A stretch of 51,275 nucleotides of DNA from Lelliottia nimipressuralis (GTDB taxonomy: Bacteria > Pseudomonadota > Gammaproteobacteria > Enterobacterales > Enterobacteriaceae), in NCBI RefSeq assembly GCF_004402045.1, contig NZ_SOMG01000026.1, forward strand, positions 1 through 51,275, in the 5' to 3' direction. Shown here piece after piece: positions 30,638 to 40,373 of this stretch. Under the pieces are notes generated by a model. The model was not told where the DNA came from, did no database searches, and saw only the letters and a list, made by a program, of their open reading frames with translations. The position numbers and the translations under genes are program-made. Position 1 is the first letter of the stretch. The number at the start of each line of letters is the position of its first letter.

Positions 30638-31401
30638 CGGATACGCGCCTCATCCACTACGCTGTTCAGGTTCGCCACAATCTCATTGAGACGCGGATCG
30701 TTTTCCGCCTCCAGCCAGCGCGCCACCTGATGCTCGCCCTGGCTCAGCAGGCGCAGATAATCGTCGGCAATCTGGCGGCCATAGCGATAACCTGCCAGCC
30801 TGCGCGCCGTGCGGTCCACTTTCACCCGCAGCGGCTGCACCATGTCCGGGTGCAGGATGGCCGCAGGCTGGTTGTCGAGCTCGCCCGGCTCGCGGGCGTG
30901 GATTTTCTGCTCCAGCAGGCCGAGCGCCATGGCAAAGCCATACAGCGTCGCGGCAGGCGTCGGCGGACAGCCCGGAATGTAGACATCCACCGGCACAATT
31001 TTGTCGGTGCCGCCCCAAACGCAGTAAAGGTCGTGGAAGATGCCGCCGCTGTTGCCGCAGGCGCCGTAGGAGATGCAGATTTTCGGGTCGGGTGCGGACT
31101 GCCAGGCCCGCAGCGCCGGCGAGCGCATGGCGCGGGTCATCGCCCCGGTGAACAGCAGGATATCCGCATGACGCGGTGACGGTACCACTTTGATGCCGAA
31201 GCGCTCGGCGTCAAACAGCGGCGACAGCGTGGCGAAGATCTCAATCTCGCAGCCGTTGCAACCGCCGCAGTCCACGCGGTAGACGTAGGCCGAGCGTTTG
31301 ATTTTTTTCAGCAGCGACGCCTTCATGCTGGCGATAGATTCGTCTACCGTCATCGGCACCGGAATGCCGTTGGCGTCGCGCGGGCCCAGTAGGTTTTCCA
31401 T
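30634..31401 (-). CDS. hycG: Hydrogenase 3 small subunit HycG
   Basis: A 255-residue NuoB-like subunit that carries the proximal [4Fe-4S] cluster next to the NiFe site of HycE. Cluster cysteines lie in [10 protein letters not shown] (near residue 46), in [10 protein letters not shown] and in IPGCPPTP. E. coli HycG is the same length. Its ATG overlaps the hycF stop (TGATG). Confidence 0.97.
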   Translation of the reverse strand: MENLLGPRDANGIPVPMTVDESIASMKASLLKKIKRSAYVYRVDCGGCNGCEIEIFATLSPLFDAERFGIKVVPSPRHADILLFTGAMTRAMRSPALRAWQSAPDPKICISYGACGNSGGIFHDLYCVWGGTDKIVPVDVYIPGCPPTPAATLYGFAMALGLLEQKIHAREPGELDNQPAAILHPDMVQPLRVKVDRTARRLAGYRYGRQIADDYLRLLSQGEHQVARWLEAENDPRLNEIVANLNSVVDEARIR

Positions 31402-31943
31402 CAGCTGGCCTCTCTCATATGGCGGGTAATATCAATACGGTCGGACGGCAGCAGGCACTTCTGACGCTTGCACTCCGGACAGGTTTCGAAGCTTTCACGA
31501 TGGTGTTCCGCGCGGGCGTCACCGTTGTGCTGCAGCAGGGCGATGGCGTAGTCGATCTCTTTTTGCACCGCGAACGGACGCCGGCAGACGCGGCAGTTGC
31601 ACAGGTCAAAGCGCGACTGCTGGAGGAAATCCTCTTTTTTCCACACCGCCAGCTCGTACTCCTGAGACAGGCGAATGGCGACCGTCGGGCAGACCTCTTC
31701 GCAACGGCCGCAGAAGATGCAGCGCCCGAGGTTAAACTGCCAGGCCAGTTCGCCGGTTTTGAGATCCGTTTCCACCGTCAGCGCATTCGACGGACAGGCG
31801 TTGACGCAGGCCGCACAGCCGATGCACTGCTGCGGGTTGTGCTCCGGCTTGCCGCGAAAGTTTTTATCGACCGGCATCGGCTCCAGCGGATAGCGGCTGG
31901 TGGGCGTGCCGGTTTTGATCACTTTTTTGATAAAGGTAAACAT
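31401..31943 (-). CDS. hycF: Formate hydrogenlyase iron-sulfur subunit HycF
   Basis: A 180-residue NuoI-like protein with two [4Fe-4S] motifs ([13 protein letters not shown] and [13 protein letters not shown]). Further CxxC pairs near the C-terminus ([15 protein letters not shown]) may bind zinc or iron. It carries electrons between HycB and HycG in the complex on the inner side of the membrane. It lies 9 bases after hycE. Confidence 0.97.
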   Translation of the reverse strand: MFTFIKKVIKTGTPTSRYPLEPMPVDKNFRGKPEHNPQQCIGCAACVNACPSNALTVETDLKTGELAWQFNLGRCIFCGRCEEVCPTVAIRLSQEYELAVWKKEDFLQQSRFDLCNCRVCRRPFAVQKEIDYAIALLQHNGDARAEHHRESFETCPECKRQKCLLPSDRIDITRHMREAS

Positions 31944-31952
31944 GACGAGTCC

Positions 31953-33662
31953 TTATTTCAGCGGCGAGTTCTTACGCTCGATGCTGTAGCGCTCAAGCTC
32001 TTTGTACGGCACCACCTGGCTTTTCTTCTTGCGAACGTCCACGACGGTCATGCGGTCGGTGCAGGAGTAGCACGGGTCAAGGCTGCCGATGATCAGCGGG
32101 GCGTCAGAAACGGTGTTGCCGCGCAGCATATAGCGCAGGGTTGGCCAGTTGGCGTAAGTGGCCGCACGGCAGCGCCAGCGGTAGAGTTTCTGGTTGTCAC
32201 CGGTCATGCTCCAGTGGATATCGTCCCCGCGCGGCGCTTCGGCAAAGCCGAGAGCGAAGCGGTTCGGAATGTAGGTGAAGCCCTCCACCATCAGCGGGCC
32301 GCCCGGCAGGTTGTCCAGACCGAAGTCGATCATATTCAGCGCGGTGAACACCTCGTTGATGCGCACCTTCAGGCGAGAGATGACGTCGCAGCCCTGCTCG
32401 CTGTGCACGGTCATCGGCAGCAGGCCGTAGCCGACGAACGGATGATCGGCGCGGGTATCGCGGGCGTGGCCGCTGGCGCGCACCATCGGGCCGACATTGC
32501 TGAAGTCGCGGGCAATTTGCGGGTCAAGACGGCCGATGCCTACGGTACGCTGCTCGATGTTTGGCGTGCTGAGCAGCATGTCCACCAGCTCCTGCACGTC
32601 GCGGCGCATCTGCTGGGCAAGCTGACGCGTCTGGATCATGTCGTCTTTCAGCAGGTCGCGGCGGATCCCGCCGATCAGGTTCAGGCCGTAGGTTTTACGC
32701 GCCCCGGTGAGGATCTCCGCCATCTTCATCGACGCTTCGCGCACGCGGAAGAACTGCATAAATCCGGAGTCAAAACCGACGAAGTGGCAGGCCAGGCCGA
32801 GGTTCAGCAGGTGCGAGTGCAGGCGTTCCACCTCCAGCAGAATGGCGCGGATCATCTGCGCGCGTTCCGGCACCACAATCCCCATGCCGTTCTCCACCGA
32901 GGTGGTGTAGGCGGTGCTGTGGGCGAAGCCGCAGATGCCGCACACGCGATCGGAAAGAAACGTGACTTCGTTGTAGCCCATGCGGGTTTCCGCCAGCTTT
33001 TCCATGCCGCGATGGACGTAGAACAGGCGGTAGTCGGCGTCGATAATGTTTTCGCCGTCGACGAACAGGCGGAAGTGGCCCGGTTCGTCGGAGGTGACGT
33101 GCAGCGGGCCAATCGGCACCACGTTGTTCTTCTTGCTGCCCAGCTCGTTGATGAACTCGTAGGTTTCGCTGTCGGTGGTCGGTGCCGGGCGCTGACGGTA
33201 GTCCATGCTGTCTTTGCGCAGCGGGTAGAGTTCATCCGGCCAGTCGTCCGGCAGCACCAGACGGCGCTCGTCCGGCAGGCCGACCGGCACCAGGCCGTAC
33301 ATGTCGCGCACTTCGCGTTCGCCCCAGACGGCGGCGGGCACGCGCGGCGTGACGGACGGGTATTCCGGCTTATTCGGATCGACTTCGACGCGCACGGTGA
33401 GCCAGCACTTCTCGCCCTGCTCCATCGACATCACGTAGTACACGGCGTAATTGCCGCACAACTGGCGCTCGTCGTTACCGAACAGCACCGACAGCCAGCC
33501 ACCCTGCTGGTAGTAGAGAAACTCCACCACTTCCGGCAGATAGTTCACCTTTACGGTGACGGTTATCTGGTCTTTGGTTTGCCAGGACTCCTCCAGCACC
33601 ACGCCGGGGAAAGCCTGATGCAACGCGGCGAGATACTGCTGACCTTTCTTTTCTTCAGACAT
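31953..33662 (-). CDS. hycE: Hydrogenase 3 large subunit HycE
   Basis: A 569-residue catalytic subunit, the same length as in E. coli. The N-terminal part is NuoC-like and the rest is NuoD-like. NiFe ligands lie in RVCGICGFAHS and in DPCYSCTDRM near the end. HycI is expected to cut after Arg537, removing 32 residues starting with Met; the tail here is exactly 32 residues long. It makes H2 from protons with electrons from formate. Confidence 0.98.
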   Translation of the reverse strand: MSEEKKGQQYLAALHQAFPGVVLEESWQTKDQITVTVKVNYLPEVVEFLYYQQGGWLSVLFGNDERQLCGNYAVYYVMSMEQGEKCWLTVRVEVDPNKPEYPSVTPRVPAAVWGEREVRDMYGLVPVGLPDERRLVLPDDWPDELYPLRKDSMDYRQRPAPTTDSETYEFINELGSKKNNVVPIGPLHVTSDEPGHFRLFVDGENIIDADYRLFYVHRGMEKLAETRMGYNEVTFLSDRVCGICGFAHSTAYTTSVENGMGIVVPERAQMIRAILLEVERLHSHLLNLGLACHFVGFDSGFMQFFRVREASMKMAEILTGARKTYGLNLIGGIRRDLLKDDMIQTRQLAQQMRRDVQELVDMLLSTPNIEQRTVGIGRLDPQIARDFSNVGPMVRASGHARDTRADHPFVGYGLLPMTVHSEQGCDVISRLKVRINEVFTALNMIDFGLDNLPGGPLMVEGFTYIPNRFALGFAEAPRGDDIHWSMTGDNQKLYRWRCRAATYANWPTLRYMLRGNTVSDAPLIIGSLDPCYSCTDRMTVVDVRKKKSQVVPYKELERYSIERKNSPLK

Positions 33663-33677
33663 AAAAACTCTCTTTAA

Positions 33678-34601
33678 TCACGCCACCAGCAAGGAGACGA
33701 ACGCTAAAAATGCAAAACCAAAACCGGCCCAGGTGATGCGTGACGTTTCCACAAAACGCAGGCGCGCCATGCTGTTTTCAAACAGGGCAATCACCAGCAC
33801 GCCGACCAGCAGCTTGAGGGCGGCAACCACCACGGCCAGCACCAGACCGCCAGCGGAGAAGTGCGTCATCTGCCCCCACGGGAAAAAGACGCCGACAAAC
33901 ATCTGCAGTACTACCAGCTGTTTGAGGCTGATGCCCCACTTCAGTACCGCAAAGCCGTAGCCGCTGTATTCGGTGAGCGGCCCTTCCTGCAGCTCCTGCT
34001 CGGCTTCAGCAAGGTCAAACGGCAGTTTGCCCATCTCGATAAACGTGGCAAACGCGCAGGCGCACAGCGCCAGCACCAGCGGAATGGAGCGGGCAACCGG
34101 CCAGTGGTAAACGGTGTGGGTGATAAAGCTGATATGGGTTGAGCCCGCGACCTGCGCGGCAACCCACAGCCCCAGCAGCAGGATGGGCTCAACCAGCACG
34201 CCCAGCATCGCCTCGCGGCTGGCACCGATACCGGTAAACGGGCTCCCGGTGTCCAGGCCCGCAATAGCAAAGAAGAAACGGGCAATGGCGAAGAGGTAAA
34301 TCAGCGTAATCAGATCCCCGAGCGCCGGCAGCGGCGAGCCCACCGTCACCACCGGCAGCGCGGTGGCGATGGTCAGCATCACGCCCACCATCACAAACGG
34401 CGTCAGGCGGAAGACCCAGCCGGCGGCGTCCGGTGCCACGCTCTGACGAGAAAGCAGTTTGAAGAGATCGCGGTACTCCTGAAGCACGCCAGGCCCGCGA
34501 CGGTTGTGCATCCGGGCACGCGCCACGCGGCTCACCCCGGAGAGCAGCGGCGCAACGGCGAACAGCACCAGCGCCTGAAGTATTGCCAGTAACAGACTCA
34601 T
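33678..34601 (-). CDS. hycD: Formate hydrogenlyase membrane subunit HycD
   Basis: A 307-residue NuoH-like membrane protein that anchors the soluble arm, the same length as in E. coli. About eight helices; the loop EMGKLPFDLAEAEQELQEGPLTEYSG is the well-kept quinone-site-like segment of complex I. I start at MSLLLAIL (34601), one base after the hycC stop; an ATG at 34625 would overlap hycC by 23 bases. Confidence 0.97.
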   Translation of the reverse strand: MSLLLAILQALVLFAVAPLLSGVSRVARARMHNRRGPGVLQEYRDLFKLLSRQSVAPDAAGWVFRLTPFVMVGVMLTIATALPVVTVGSPLPALGDLITLIYLFAIARFFFAIAGLDTGSPFTGIGASREAMLGVLVEPILLLGLWVAAQVAGSTHISFITHTVYHWPVARSIPLVLALCACAFATFIEMGKLPFDLAEAEQELQEGPLTEYSGYGFAVLKWGISLKQLVVLQMFVGVFFPWGQMTHFSAGGLVLAVVVAALKLLVGVLVIALFENSMARLRFVETSRITWAGFGFAFLAFVSLLVA

Positions 34602-34602
34602 G

Positions 34603-36417
34603 TCAGGCTCCTCGTGAAAACACAATCACTACCAGCACCGCCAGCTCGAAGACCGCCAGACGGCGGAACAGCGCAGGCGCGGCGGCGCTCTGCCATCCCG
34701 GCACCCACGCCACCGGGTTCAGCCAGTGGCGCAGCTTCAGCACGGCGGCAAAGTTCTCTTTCACCGGCATGGCGAAACCGTGGGCGGTGATGACCATCGA
34801 CTGTTCGTGCTCGTAGCCGCAGGCCCACGCCGCACCGCGCGAGCGGGAGGTAAGCCGGTCGCGTTTGAAGAACAGCATCAGGATGAGCGGCAGCAGCGGT
34901 GCGCCAATCAGCAGCAGCGCGATCGTGGGCTGAGAGACGGTGGTATTCGCGACGGTCAGCGGCAGCGGAATAGCGCTTCCCAGCAGCGGCAGCAGCCACG
35001 GTGCAGCCACGCCGCCCGCGATGCAGCACAGCGCCAGCGCAACCACGCTCCCCCCCATCAACACCGGTGCACAGCAGGCATTTTCAGCTTCGCGGGTGCG
35101 CGGCGCGCCGAGGAAGGTGACGCCGTAGACTTTCGCCATACACATCACCGCCAGCGCCCCGGTAATCGCCAGCCCGACCGCCAGCAGCGGCCCCAGCAGA
35201 CGGGCGATAAACGCGTCGCTCTGGCCGAGCGCGAAGAAGGACTGATAGATCACCCACTCCCCGGCAAAACCGTTCAGCGGCGGCAGCGCGGCCATCGCCA
35301 TCAGCCCGACCAGCATCGCCAGTGAAATCACCGGCATCTTTTTGCCAATCCCGCCGAGCTTTTCAATATCCCGATGGCCGGTGCGGAACCAGACGCTTCC
35401 CGCGCCCAGGAACAGGGTACTTTTAAACAGGCTGTGGTTGACGAGGTGATAGAGACCGCCGATAAAACCGGCGGCAATCAGCGCCGGTTGATTCAGCGCC
35501 AGCCCGGTCACGCCCGCGCCAATACCGAGCAGAATGATGCCGATATTTTCCAGCGTGTGGTACGCCAGAAGACGCTGGATATTGTGCTCCATCAGCGCGT
35601 ACAGGCCGCCGACGAACGCGGTAATCATTCCGGCGACCAGCAGCACGACGCCCCACCACAGCGGCGGTTGTCCGCCGGTCAGCGTAATCGCCAGAATCCC
35701 GAACAGACCCACTTTCATGACCACCACAGAAAACAGCGCGGCGGCGGGCGCGGAGGCATTTGCATGCGCCTGCGGCACCCAGCCGTGCAGCGGGATGATT
35801 CCGGCGAGCAGGCCAAAGCCGATCACGCTCAGCAGCCAGACATCATTCCCCAGCGGATGGCCGTTGAGCGCAGCGAAGTCCAGCGTGCCGAAGCGTTGCC
35901 ACACCAGCCAGCAGGCCAGCGCCAGCAGCAGCGTCCCGAGGCGTCCCAGCGCAAACCACAGTTTGCCGGAGGCGCTGCAGCCCGTCAGGAACACGGCGCA
36001 GAGCGCCATGATCTCAGCCATTACCACCAGCGCGCCGAGGTTGCTGGCGATAACGGTGCAGACCGCCGTCGCCATTAAAAGGTTGACCAGCAGGCCGTTG
36101 GCTTTAGCGTGCGGGTGGCGGTGCCAGTCAATATTGAACAGGCTGATAAACAGCCCGCACAGGCCAAACGTCACCAGCCAGATGGCGTTCAACGGCGTGA
36201 TCTCAACGGTGTGGCGAATCAGCGGCATGAGTGCGTCAACGGATTGCCCGCCGAGCAGAACAACACCGCCAGCGGCCAGCGTCATCAGGCTACCTACCGC
36301 CCCGCCGATCCCGGCGATCCAGCCGCTGAGGGCTTTATGGAAAGAGAAGAGCTGCGCCAGAACAGCAGCGGCAGCAAAATAGGCAACCGCGCTGGTAATC
36401 ATCATCGCCGCGTTCAT
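34603..36417 (-). CDS. hycC: Formate hydrogenlyase membrane subunit HycC
   Basis: A 604-residue NuoL/M-like antiporter-type membrane protein (608 in E. coli) with about 14-16 helices. The proton-channel-like segments LWLVTF, HGWVPQAHANASAP and HTLENIGIILLG are kept. Together with HycD it forms the membrane arm. Its ATG overlaps the hycB stop (ATGA). Confidence 0.97.
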   Translation of the reverse strand: MNAAMMITSAVAYFAAAAVLAQLFSFHKALSGWIAGIGGAVGSLMTLAAGGVVLLGGQSVDALMPLIRHTVEITPLNAIWLVTFGLCGLFISLFNIDWHRHPHAKANGLLVNLLMATAVCTVIASNLGALVVMAEIMALCAVFLTGCSASGKLWFALGRLGTLLLALACWLVWQRFGTLDFAALNGHPLGNDVWLLSVIGFGLLAGIIPLHGWVPQAHANASAPAAALFSVVVMKVGLFGILAITLTGGQPPLWWGVVLLVAGMITAFVGGLYALMEHNIQRLLAYHTLENIGIILLGIGAGVTGLALNQPALIAAGFIGGLYHLVNHSLFKSTLFLGAGSVWFRTGHRDIEKLGGIGKKMPVISLAMLVGLMAMAALPPLNGFAGEWVIYQSFFALGQSDAFIARLLGPLLAVGLAITGALAVMCMAKVYGVTFLGAPRTREAENACCAPVLMGGSVVALALCCIAGGVAAPWLLPLLGSAIPLPLTVANTTVSQPTIALLLIGAPLLPLILMLFFKRDRLTSRSRGAAWACGYEHEQSMVITAHGFAMPVKENFAAVLKLRHWLNPVAWVPGWQSAAAPALFRRLAVFELAVLVVIVFSRGA

Positions 36418-37022
36418 TTCGCCCCCTCGTTAAGCGCCTGTAGCAGAGAAAGGTCACCAAAATCACTGTTGATGGTCAGCTCGCGTTTACGCTTGCTGGT
36501 ACGTGCGATGTCGCGAATGTTAACCAGAATCAATGCTTTGGTTGGGCAGGTGCGTACGCAGGCCGGTCCCTGCTCATCGAAGCTGCACAGGTCGCACTTC
36601 ACCGCAACGGCGCGGATGCCAGGCACCCAGTCCAGCAGCGTGCTTACGCGTGCAGGCGCCGGCGGCGCGGGAGGGGCTTTTGGCGAGTTGGCATTCGCCG
36701 GAATATGCAGCGGGCGGCTGCCGGAAAATTCAATCGCGCCGAACGGGCAGGCAATGCCGCACAGCTTGCAGCTTACGCACAGGCTTTCGTTCAGCTGGAC
36801 AGCGCCATCAACGCGGGTGATGGCATTGACAGGACAGACGCCCGCACAGGGGGCATCTTCACAGTGATGGCAGAGCTGCGGGGCAGACTCTTTTTCATCA
36901 CGCATGACGTGCAGACGCGGCATGGACTGCAGCCCATGCAGGCGATGCGTTTCCGAACACGCCGCCTCACAGGTTCGACAGCCAATGCAGACCGTCGAGT
37001 CAGCAATTACAAAACGGTTCAC
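36414..37022 (-). CDS. hycB: Formate hydrogenlyase iron-sulfur subunit HycB
   Basis: A 202-residue protein (203 in E. coli) with four [4Fe-4S] Cys groups (CIGCRTCEAAC, CHHCEDAPCAGVCP, CVSCKLCGIACP, CDLC ... CVRTCP). It takes electrons from formate dehydrogenase H (FdhF, not in this window). It is similar to HydN in layout. A proline/alanine-rich insert (SPKAPPAPPAPA) lies near residues 113-124. FhlA-type motifs lie upstream, in the gap to hycA. Confidence 0.97.
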   Translation of the reverse strand: MNRFVIADSTVCIGCRTCEAACSETHRLHGLQSMPRLHVMRDEKESAPQLCHHCEDAPCAGVCPVNAITRVDGAVQLNESLCVSCKLCGIACPFGAIEFSGSRPLHIPANANSPKAPPAPPAPARVSTLLDWVPGIRAVAVKCDLCSFDEQGPACVRTCPTKALILVNIRDIARTSKRKRELTINSDFGDLSLLQALNEGAK

Positions 37023-37061
37023 CGGGTCATCCTCTGGTGATAGTCATTTTTGACGAAAAAC

Positions 37062-37084
37062 TGTCTAGTCGACACTTCTCGACA
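37062..37084. promoter_or_regulatory. Probable FhlA site between hycA and hycB
   Basis: On the minus strand two TGTCGA units lie in direct repeat (one at 37084-37079, the next starting 10 bases on), the second being part of the inverted pair TGTCGACTAGACA. The TGTCGA pattern also occurs upstream of hydN and hypA. An FhlA site in this hycA-hycB gap is known from E. coli as I recall. Confidence 0.65.
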
Positions 37085-37092
37085 CGCATGGG

Positions 37093-37557
37093 TCAGGCCA
37101 CGTTCGCTGAGGCATTTCCATCCATCAGCTGCTTCAGGTTGACCGGGAGATCGTGCTCAACGGCGGCGTACAGGCCGTTATAAACCGGCGCGATTTTTTC
37201 CAGATAGTGCTCCAGCACCTGCTGGCGATCGCGGTTGCTGACGTGGCCGTCCACCATGCCATCGGCCATCAGCTGCGCCTTCGCAATACACTGTTTTTCA
37301 CCGTCTTTTGTCTCGAGGAGGTACTCAATAGTGTGGCTGTTGAAGTTATCCGCCAGGGTAACGTTGATGATGAAATGCCCAAAGAGGACAAAGCGCATGT
37401 CGCCCTGCGCCGCGCAGCTCATCGCGTGGTGTAGACGCGCTTTCGAGAGGGTGATGCCCTGAACCAGAGAGTTGCAGTAGAGGTGCCACTGATCCTGTAA
37501 CTGCTGATGACGCTGCGCGATGTAATCCGCTTTTTCGCTGATTTCCCAAATAGTCAT
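37093..37557 (-). CDS. hycA: Formate hydrogenlyase regulatory protein HycA
   Basis: A 154-residue protein (153 in E. coli) that counters FhlA activation of the formate regulon by an unclear mechanism. The N-terminus MTIWEISEKADYIAQRH and the segment CNSLVQGITLSKARLHHAMSC are nearly the same as in E. coli. First gene of the hyc operon, behind a sigma-54 promoter. GGAAACC lies before the ATG. Confidence 0.97.
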   Translation of the reverse strand: MTIWEISEKADYIAQRHQQLQDQWHLYCNSLVQGITLSKARLHHAMSCAAQGDMRFVLFGHFIINVTLADNFNSHTIEYLLETKDGEKQCIAKAQLMADGMVDGHVSNRDRQQVLEHYLEKIAPVYNGLYAAVEHDLPVNLKQLMDGNASANVA

Positions 37558-37592
37558 AGAAGGTTTCCGTTTAATGGAGATAGCGGCTGTTA

Positions 37593-37608
37593 AGCAGATT
37601 CCATGCCA
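37593..37608 (-). promoter_or_regulatory. Sigma-54 promoter of hycA-I
   Basis: On the minus strand TGGCAT at -24 and CTGCT at -12, with GG (37607-37606) and GC (37595-37594) separated by exactly 10 bases. It lies 36 bases before hycA. Confidence 0.88.
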
Positions 37609-37652
37609 GTTTTTATTTTGCTGATTTTAAAGAGATTTAATTACAAAACCGC

Positions 37653-37696
37653 TGTCAACGCCGCGGTGTCGACGTGTCATTTCGACAGCGTTGACA
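37653..37696. promoter_or_regulatory. FhlA site region between hycA and hypA
   Basis: An inverted repeat TGTCAACGC (37653-37661)/GCGTTGACA (37688-37696) encloses TGTCGACGTGTCA (37667-37679), close to the reported FhlA signature TGTCG-N4-TGACA. It sits between two divergent sigma-54 promoters and could serve both. Confidence 0.75.
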
Positions 37697-37722
37697 TCGT
37701 CACGCCTTAACAAAAATCAAGC

Positions 37723-37738
37723 TGGCACTGTTATTGCA
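37723..37738 (+). promoter_or_regulatory. Sigma-54 promoter of hypABCDE(-fhlA)
   Basis: TGGCAC, five bases, then TTGCA: a perfect match to the sigma-54 consensus, with GG and GC 10 bases apart. It lies 30 bases before hypA. Confidence 0.95.
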
Positions 37739-37767
37739 TTACCGGGGCAATTCATTGAGGAGGCGTC

Positions 37768-38118
37768 ATGCACGAAATCACCCTCTGCCAGCGGGCTCTG
37801 GAGCTTATCGAACAGCAGGCAATGCAAAACCACGCGAAACGCGTCACCGGCGTCTGGCTGAAAGTCGGGGCGTTTTCCTGCGTCGAGACCAGCGCCCTGA
37901 ATTTCTGTTTTGAGCTGGTGTGCCGCGGCACGCTGGCGGAAGGTTGCGAACTGCATATTGAAGAGCAGCAGGCGGAGTGCTGGTGCGAGCAGTGCCAGCA
38001 GTACGTCACCCTGCTGTCATCGAAGGTTCAGCGCTGTCCGCGGTGCCAGAGTACCGGGCTGCGCATCGTGGCGGATGACGGCATGCAGATCCAACGCCTC
38101 GAAATCGAGAAGGAGTAA
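37768..38118 (+). CDS. hypA: Hydrogenase nickel incorporation protein HypA
   Basis: A 116-residue metallochaperone that hands nickel to hydrogenase 3 with HypB. The N-terminal MHE binds nickel (His2), and the zinc site is Cys73, Cys76, Cys90 and Cys93 (CEQC, CPRC). GAGGAGG precedes the start. First gene of the hyp operon; hypB follows after 3 bases. Confidence 0.98.
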   Translation: MHEITLCQRALELIEQQAMQNHAKRVTGVWLKVGAFSCVETSALNFCFELVCRGTLAEGCELHIEEQQAECWCEQCQQYVTLLSSKVQRCPRCQSTGLRIVADDGMQIQRLEIEKE

Positions 38119-38121
38119 AGT

Positions 38122-38985
38122 ATGTGTAGTACCTGCGGTTGCGCCGAAGGCAACCTGTATATAGAAGGGGATGAACACCGTCCTCACTCCGCGTTTCGCT
38201 CCGCGCCCTTTTCACCTGCCCCACGTCCTTCTGCGGCACTGACCGGGATCACTTTCTCTGTGCAACAGTCCGCTGCGGGCGATCTCCACTACGGCCACGG
38301 CGAAGCGGGTACCCACGCGCCGGGCATCAGCCAGCGCCAGATGCTGGAGGTGGAAATCAACGTGCTGGACAAAAATAACCAGATCGCCGCCCGCAACCGC
38401 GCCCGCTTTGCCACCCGCAAGCAGCTGGTGCTGAACCTGGTCTCCAGCCCCGGTTCCGGCAAAACCACGCTGCTTACGGAAACGCTCAAACGCCTGAACG
38501 AACGCGTCTCCTGCGCGGTGATCGAAGGCGACCAGCAAACCGTTAACGACGCGGCGCGCATTCGCGAAACCGGCACCCCGGCGATTCAGGTCAACACCGG
38601 CAAAGGCTGCCACCTGGATGCGCAGATGATTGCCGACGCCGCCCCGCGTCTGCCGCTGGCGGATAACGGCATCCTGTTTATTGAAAACGTCGGTAACCTG
38701 GTCTGCCCGGCGAGCTTCGACCTGGGTGAACGGCATAAAGTCGCGGTGCTTTCGGTGACCGAAGGCGAAGACAAGCCGCTGAAGTACCCGCATATGTTTG
38801 CCGCCGCGTCCATCATGCTGCTGAACAAAGTCGACCTGCTGCCGTACCTGAATTTCGACGTGGATAAGTGTCTGGCCTACGCCCGCGAGGTGAATCCGGA
38901 GATTGAGATCCTGCTGGTCTCCGCCACGCGCGGCGACGGCATGGACAGCTGGCTACACTGGCTGGAGAACGAACGATGTGCATAG
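38122..38985 (+). CDS. hypB: Hydrogenase nickel incorporation GTPase HypB
   Basis: A 287-residue GTPase (290 in E. coli). The N-terminal nickel site has Cys2, Cys5 and Cys7 (MCSTCGC). The G domain follows from about residue 105: P-loop SSPGSGKTT, then IEGDQQT and NKVDLLPY. The segment between them ([20 protein letters not shown]) is variable, not a long His stretch. GTP hydrolysis drives nickel delivery. It overlaps hypC by 10 bases. Confidence 0.98.
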   Translation: MCSTCGCAEGNLYIEGDEHRPHSAFRSAPFSPAPRPSAALTGITFSVQQSAAGDLHYGHGEAGTHAPGISQRQMLEVEINVLDKNNQIAARNRARFATRKQLVLNLVSSPGSGKTTLLTETLKRLNERVSCAVIEGDQQTVNDAARIRETGTPAIQVNTGKGCHLDAQMIADAAPRLPLADNGILFIENVGNLVCPASFDLGERHKVAVLSVTEGEDKPLKYPHMFAAASIMLLNKVDLLPYLNFDVDKCLAYAREVNPEIEILLVSATRGDGMDSWLHWLENERCA

Positions 38986-39248
38986 GCGTACCGGGACAGA
39001 TTCACTCCATCGACGGTAATCAGGCCAAAGTCGAGGTCTGCGGTATCCTGCGCGACGTTGACCTGACGCTGGTGGGCAGCACCAATGAAAGCGGCGCCTC
39101 GCGTCTTGGCCAGTGGGTGCTAGTGCATGTGGGGTTCGCCATGAGCGTGATTAACGAAGCAGAAGCCCGCGACACACTGGATGCGCTACAGAATATGTTC
39201 GACGTAGAGCCGGACGTGGGCGCGCTGCTGTACGGCGAGGAGCGGTAG
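38976..39248 (+). CDS. hypC: Hydrogenase maturation chaperone HypC
   Basis: A 90-residue chaperone that carries the Fe(CN)2CO group with HypD and docks on the HycE precursor. The N-terminal MCIGVPGQI has the key Cys2. Same length as in E. coli. Overlaps hypB and lies 3 bases before hypD. Confidence 0.98.
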   Translation: MCIGVPGQIHSIDGNQAKVEVCGILRDVDLTLVGSTNESGASRLGQWVLVHVGFAMSVINEAEARDTLDALQNMFDVEPDVGALLYGEER

Positions 39249-39251
39249 CAT

Positions 39252-40373
39252 ATGCGTTACGTTGATGAATACCGCGCGCCCGAGCAGGTGTTACAGCTTA
39301 TCGGGCATCTGAAAACGCGCGCAGCGCTGCTGGAGTACACGGCGGAAAACCCGCTGCGGATCATGGAGGTGTGCGGCGGGCACACGCACGCCATTTTCAA
39401 ATTTGGCCTCGACCAGCTGCTGCCGGACAACATCGAGTTTATTCACGGCCCCGGCTGCCCGGTCTGCGTTCTGCCGATGGGGCGCATCGACAGCTGTATT
39501 GAGATTGCCAGCCAGCCCGACGTTATTTTCTGCACCTTTGGCGACGCGATGCGCGTGCCCGGGAAAAATGGCTCGCTGCTGCAGGCAAAAGCGCGCGGGG
39601 CCGACATCCGGATCGTCTATTCGCCGATGGATGCCCTGACGCTGGCCGCGGATAACCCTGCGCGCAAGGTGGTGTTTTTTGGCCTGGGGTTTGAAACCAC
39701 CATGCCCGCCACCGCCATCACGCTGCAGCAGGCGAAAGCGCGCAGCGTCGATAACTTTTTCTTTTTCTGCCAGCATATTACGCTCATCCCCACGTTGCGC
39801 AGCCTGCTGGAAGAGCCACAAAACGGAATTGACGCCTTTCTGGCACCGGGGCATGTCAGCATGGTGATTGGCACAGATGCCTACGGTTTTATCGCTGAAC
39901 AGTACAATCGTCCGTTAGTGGTCGCTGGTTTCGAACCACTTGATCTACTGCAAGGTGTCACCATGCTGGTTGAGCAGAAAATAGCGGCCCTGAGTGCAGT
40001 GGAAAACCAATATCGCCGCGTGGTACCGGATGCGGGAAATGAACGGGCACAGCAGGCGATAGCAGACGTGTTTAGCGTTGAAGGCGACAGCGAATGGCGT
40101 GGCCTGGGGCTGATTGCCGAATCCGGCGTACGCCTGACGCCGGCCTATCGCGCGTTCGACGCCGAAGCGCATTTTCGCCCGCAGCCGCAGCAGGTTTTCG
40201 ACGACCCGCGCGCCCGCTGTGGCGAGGTGCTCACCGGTAAATGCAAGCCTCATCATTGCCCGCTATACGGCAACATTTGTAACCCGCAAACGGCGTTTGG
40301 CGCGCTCATGGTCTCCTCCGAAGGGGCGTGCGCCGCGTGGTACCAGTTCCGTAATCAGGAGTGTGAAGCATGA
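39252..40373 (+). CDS. hypD: Hydrogenase maturation protein HypD
   Basis: A 373-residue [4Fe-4S] scaffold on which the Fe(CN)2CO group is built with HypC, the same length as in E. coli. Key segments: EVCGGHTHAIFKFG (active Cys), GPGCPVCVLP, and the C-terminal cluster cysteines in CGEVLTGKCKPHHCPLYGNIC (the residues are spread over about 21 positions near 324-344). Its stop overlaps hypE (ATGA). Confidence 0.98.
   Translation: MRYVDEYRAPEQVLQLIGHLKTRAALLEYTAENPLRIMEVCGGHTHAIFKFGLDQLLPDNIEFIHGPGCPVCVLPMGRIDSCIEIASQPDVIFCTFGDAMRVPGKNGSLLQAKARGADIRIVYSPMDALTLAADNPARKVVFFGLGFETTMPATAITLQQAKARSVDNFFFFCQHITLIPTLRSLLEEPQNGIDAFLAPGHVSMVIGTDAYGFIAEQYNRPLVVAGFEPLDLLQGVTMLVEQKIAALSAVENQYRRVVPDAGNERAQQAIADVFSVEGDSEWRGLGLIAESGVRLTPAYRAFDAEAHFRPQPQQVFDDPRARCGEVLTGKCKPHHCPLYGNICNPQTAFGALMVSSEGACAAWYQFRNQECEA

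Noticed and set aside
31419..33677. A 752-codon open frame on the plus strand
   Set aside because: It lies antisense to hycF and hycE, whose products match known proteins over their full length. High GC content leaves the opposite strand open. Its translation is rich in His, Val, Ala and Arg with no recognisable motif.
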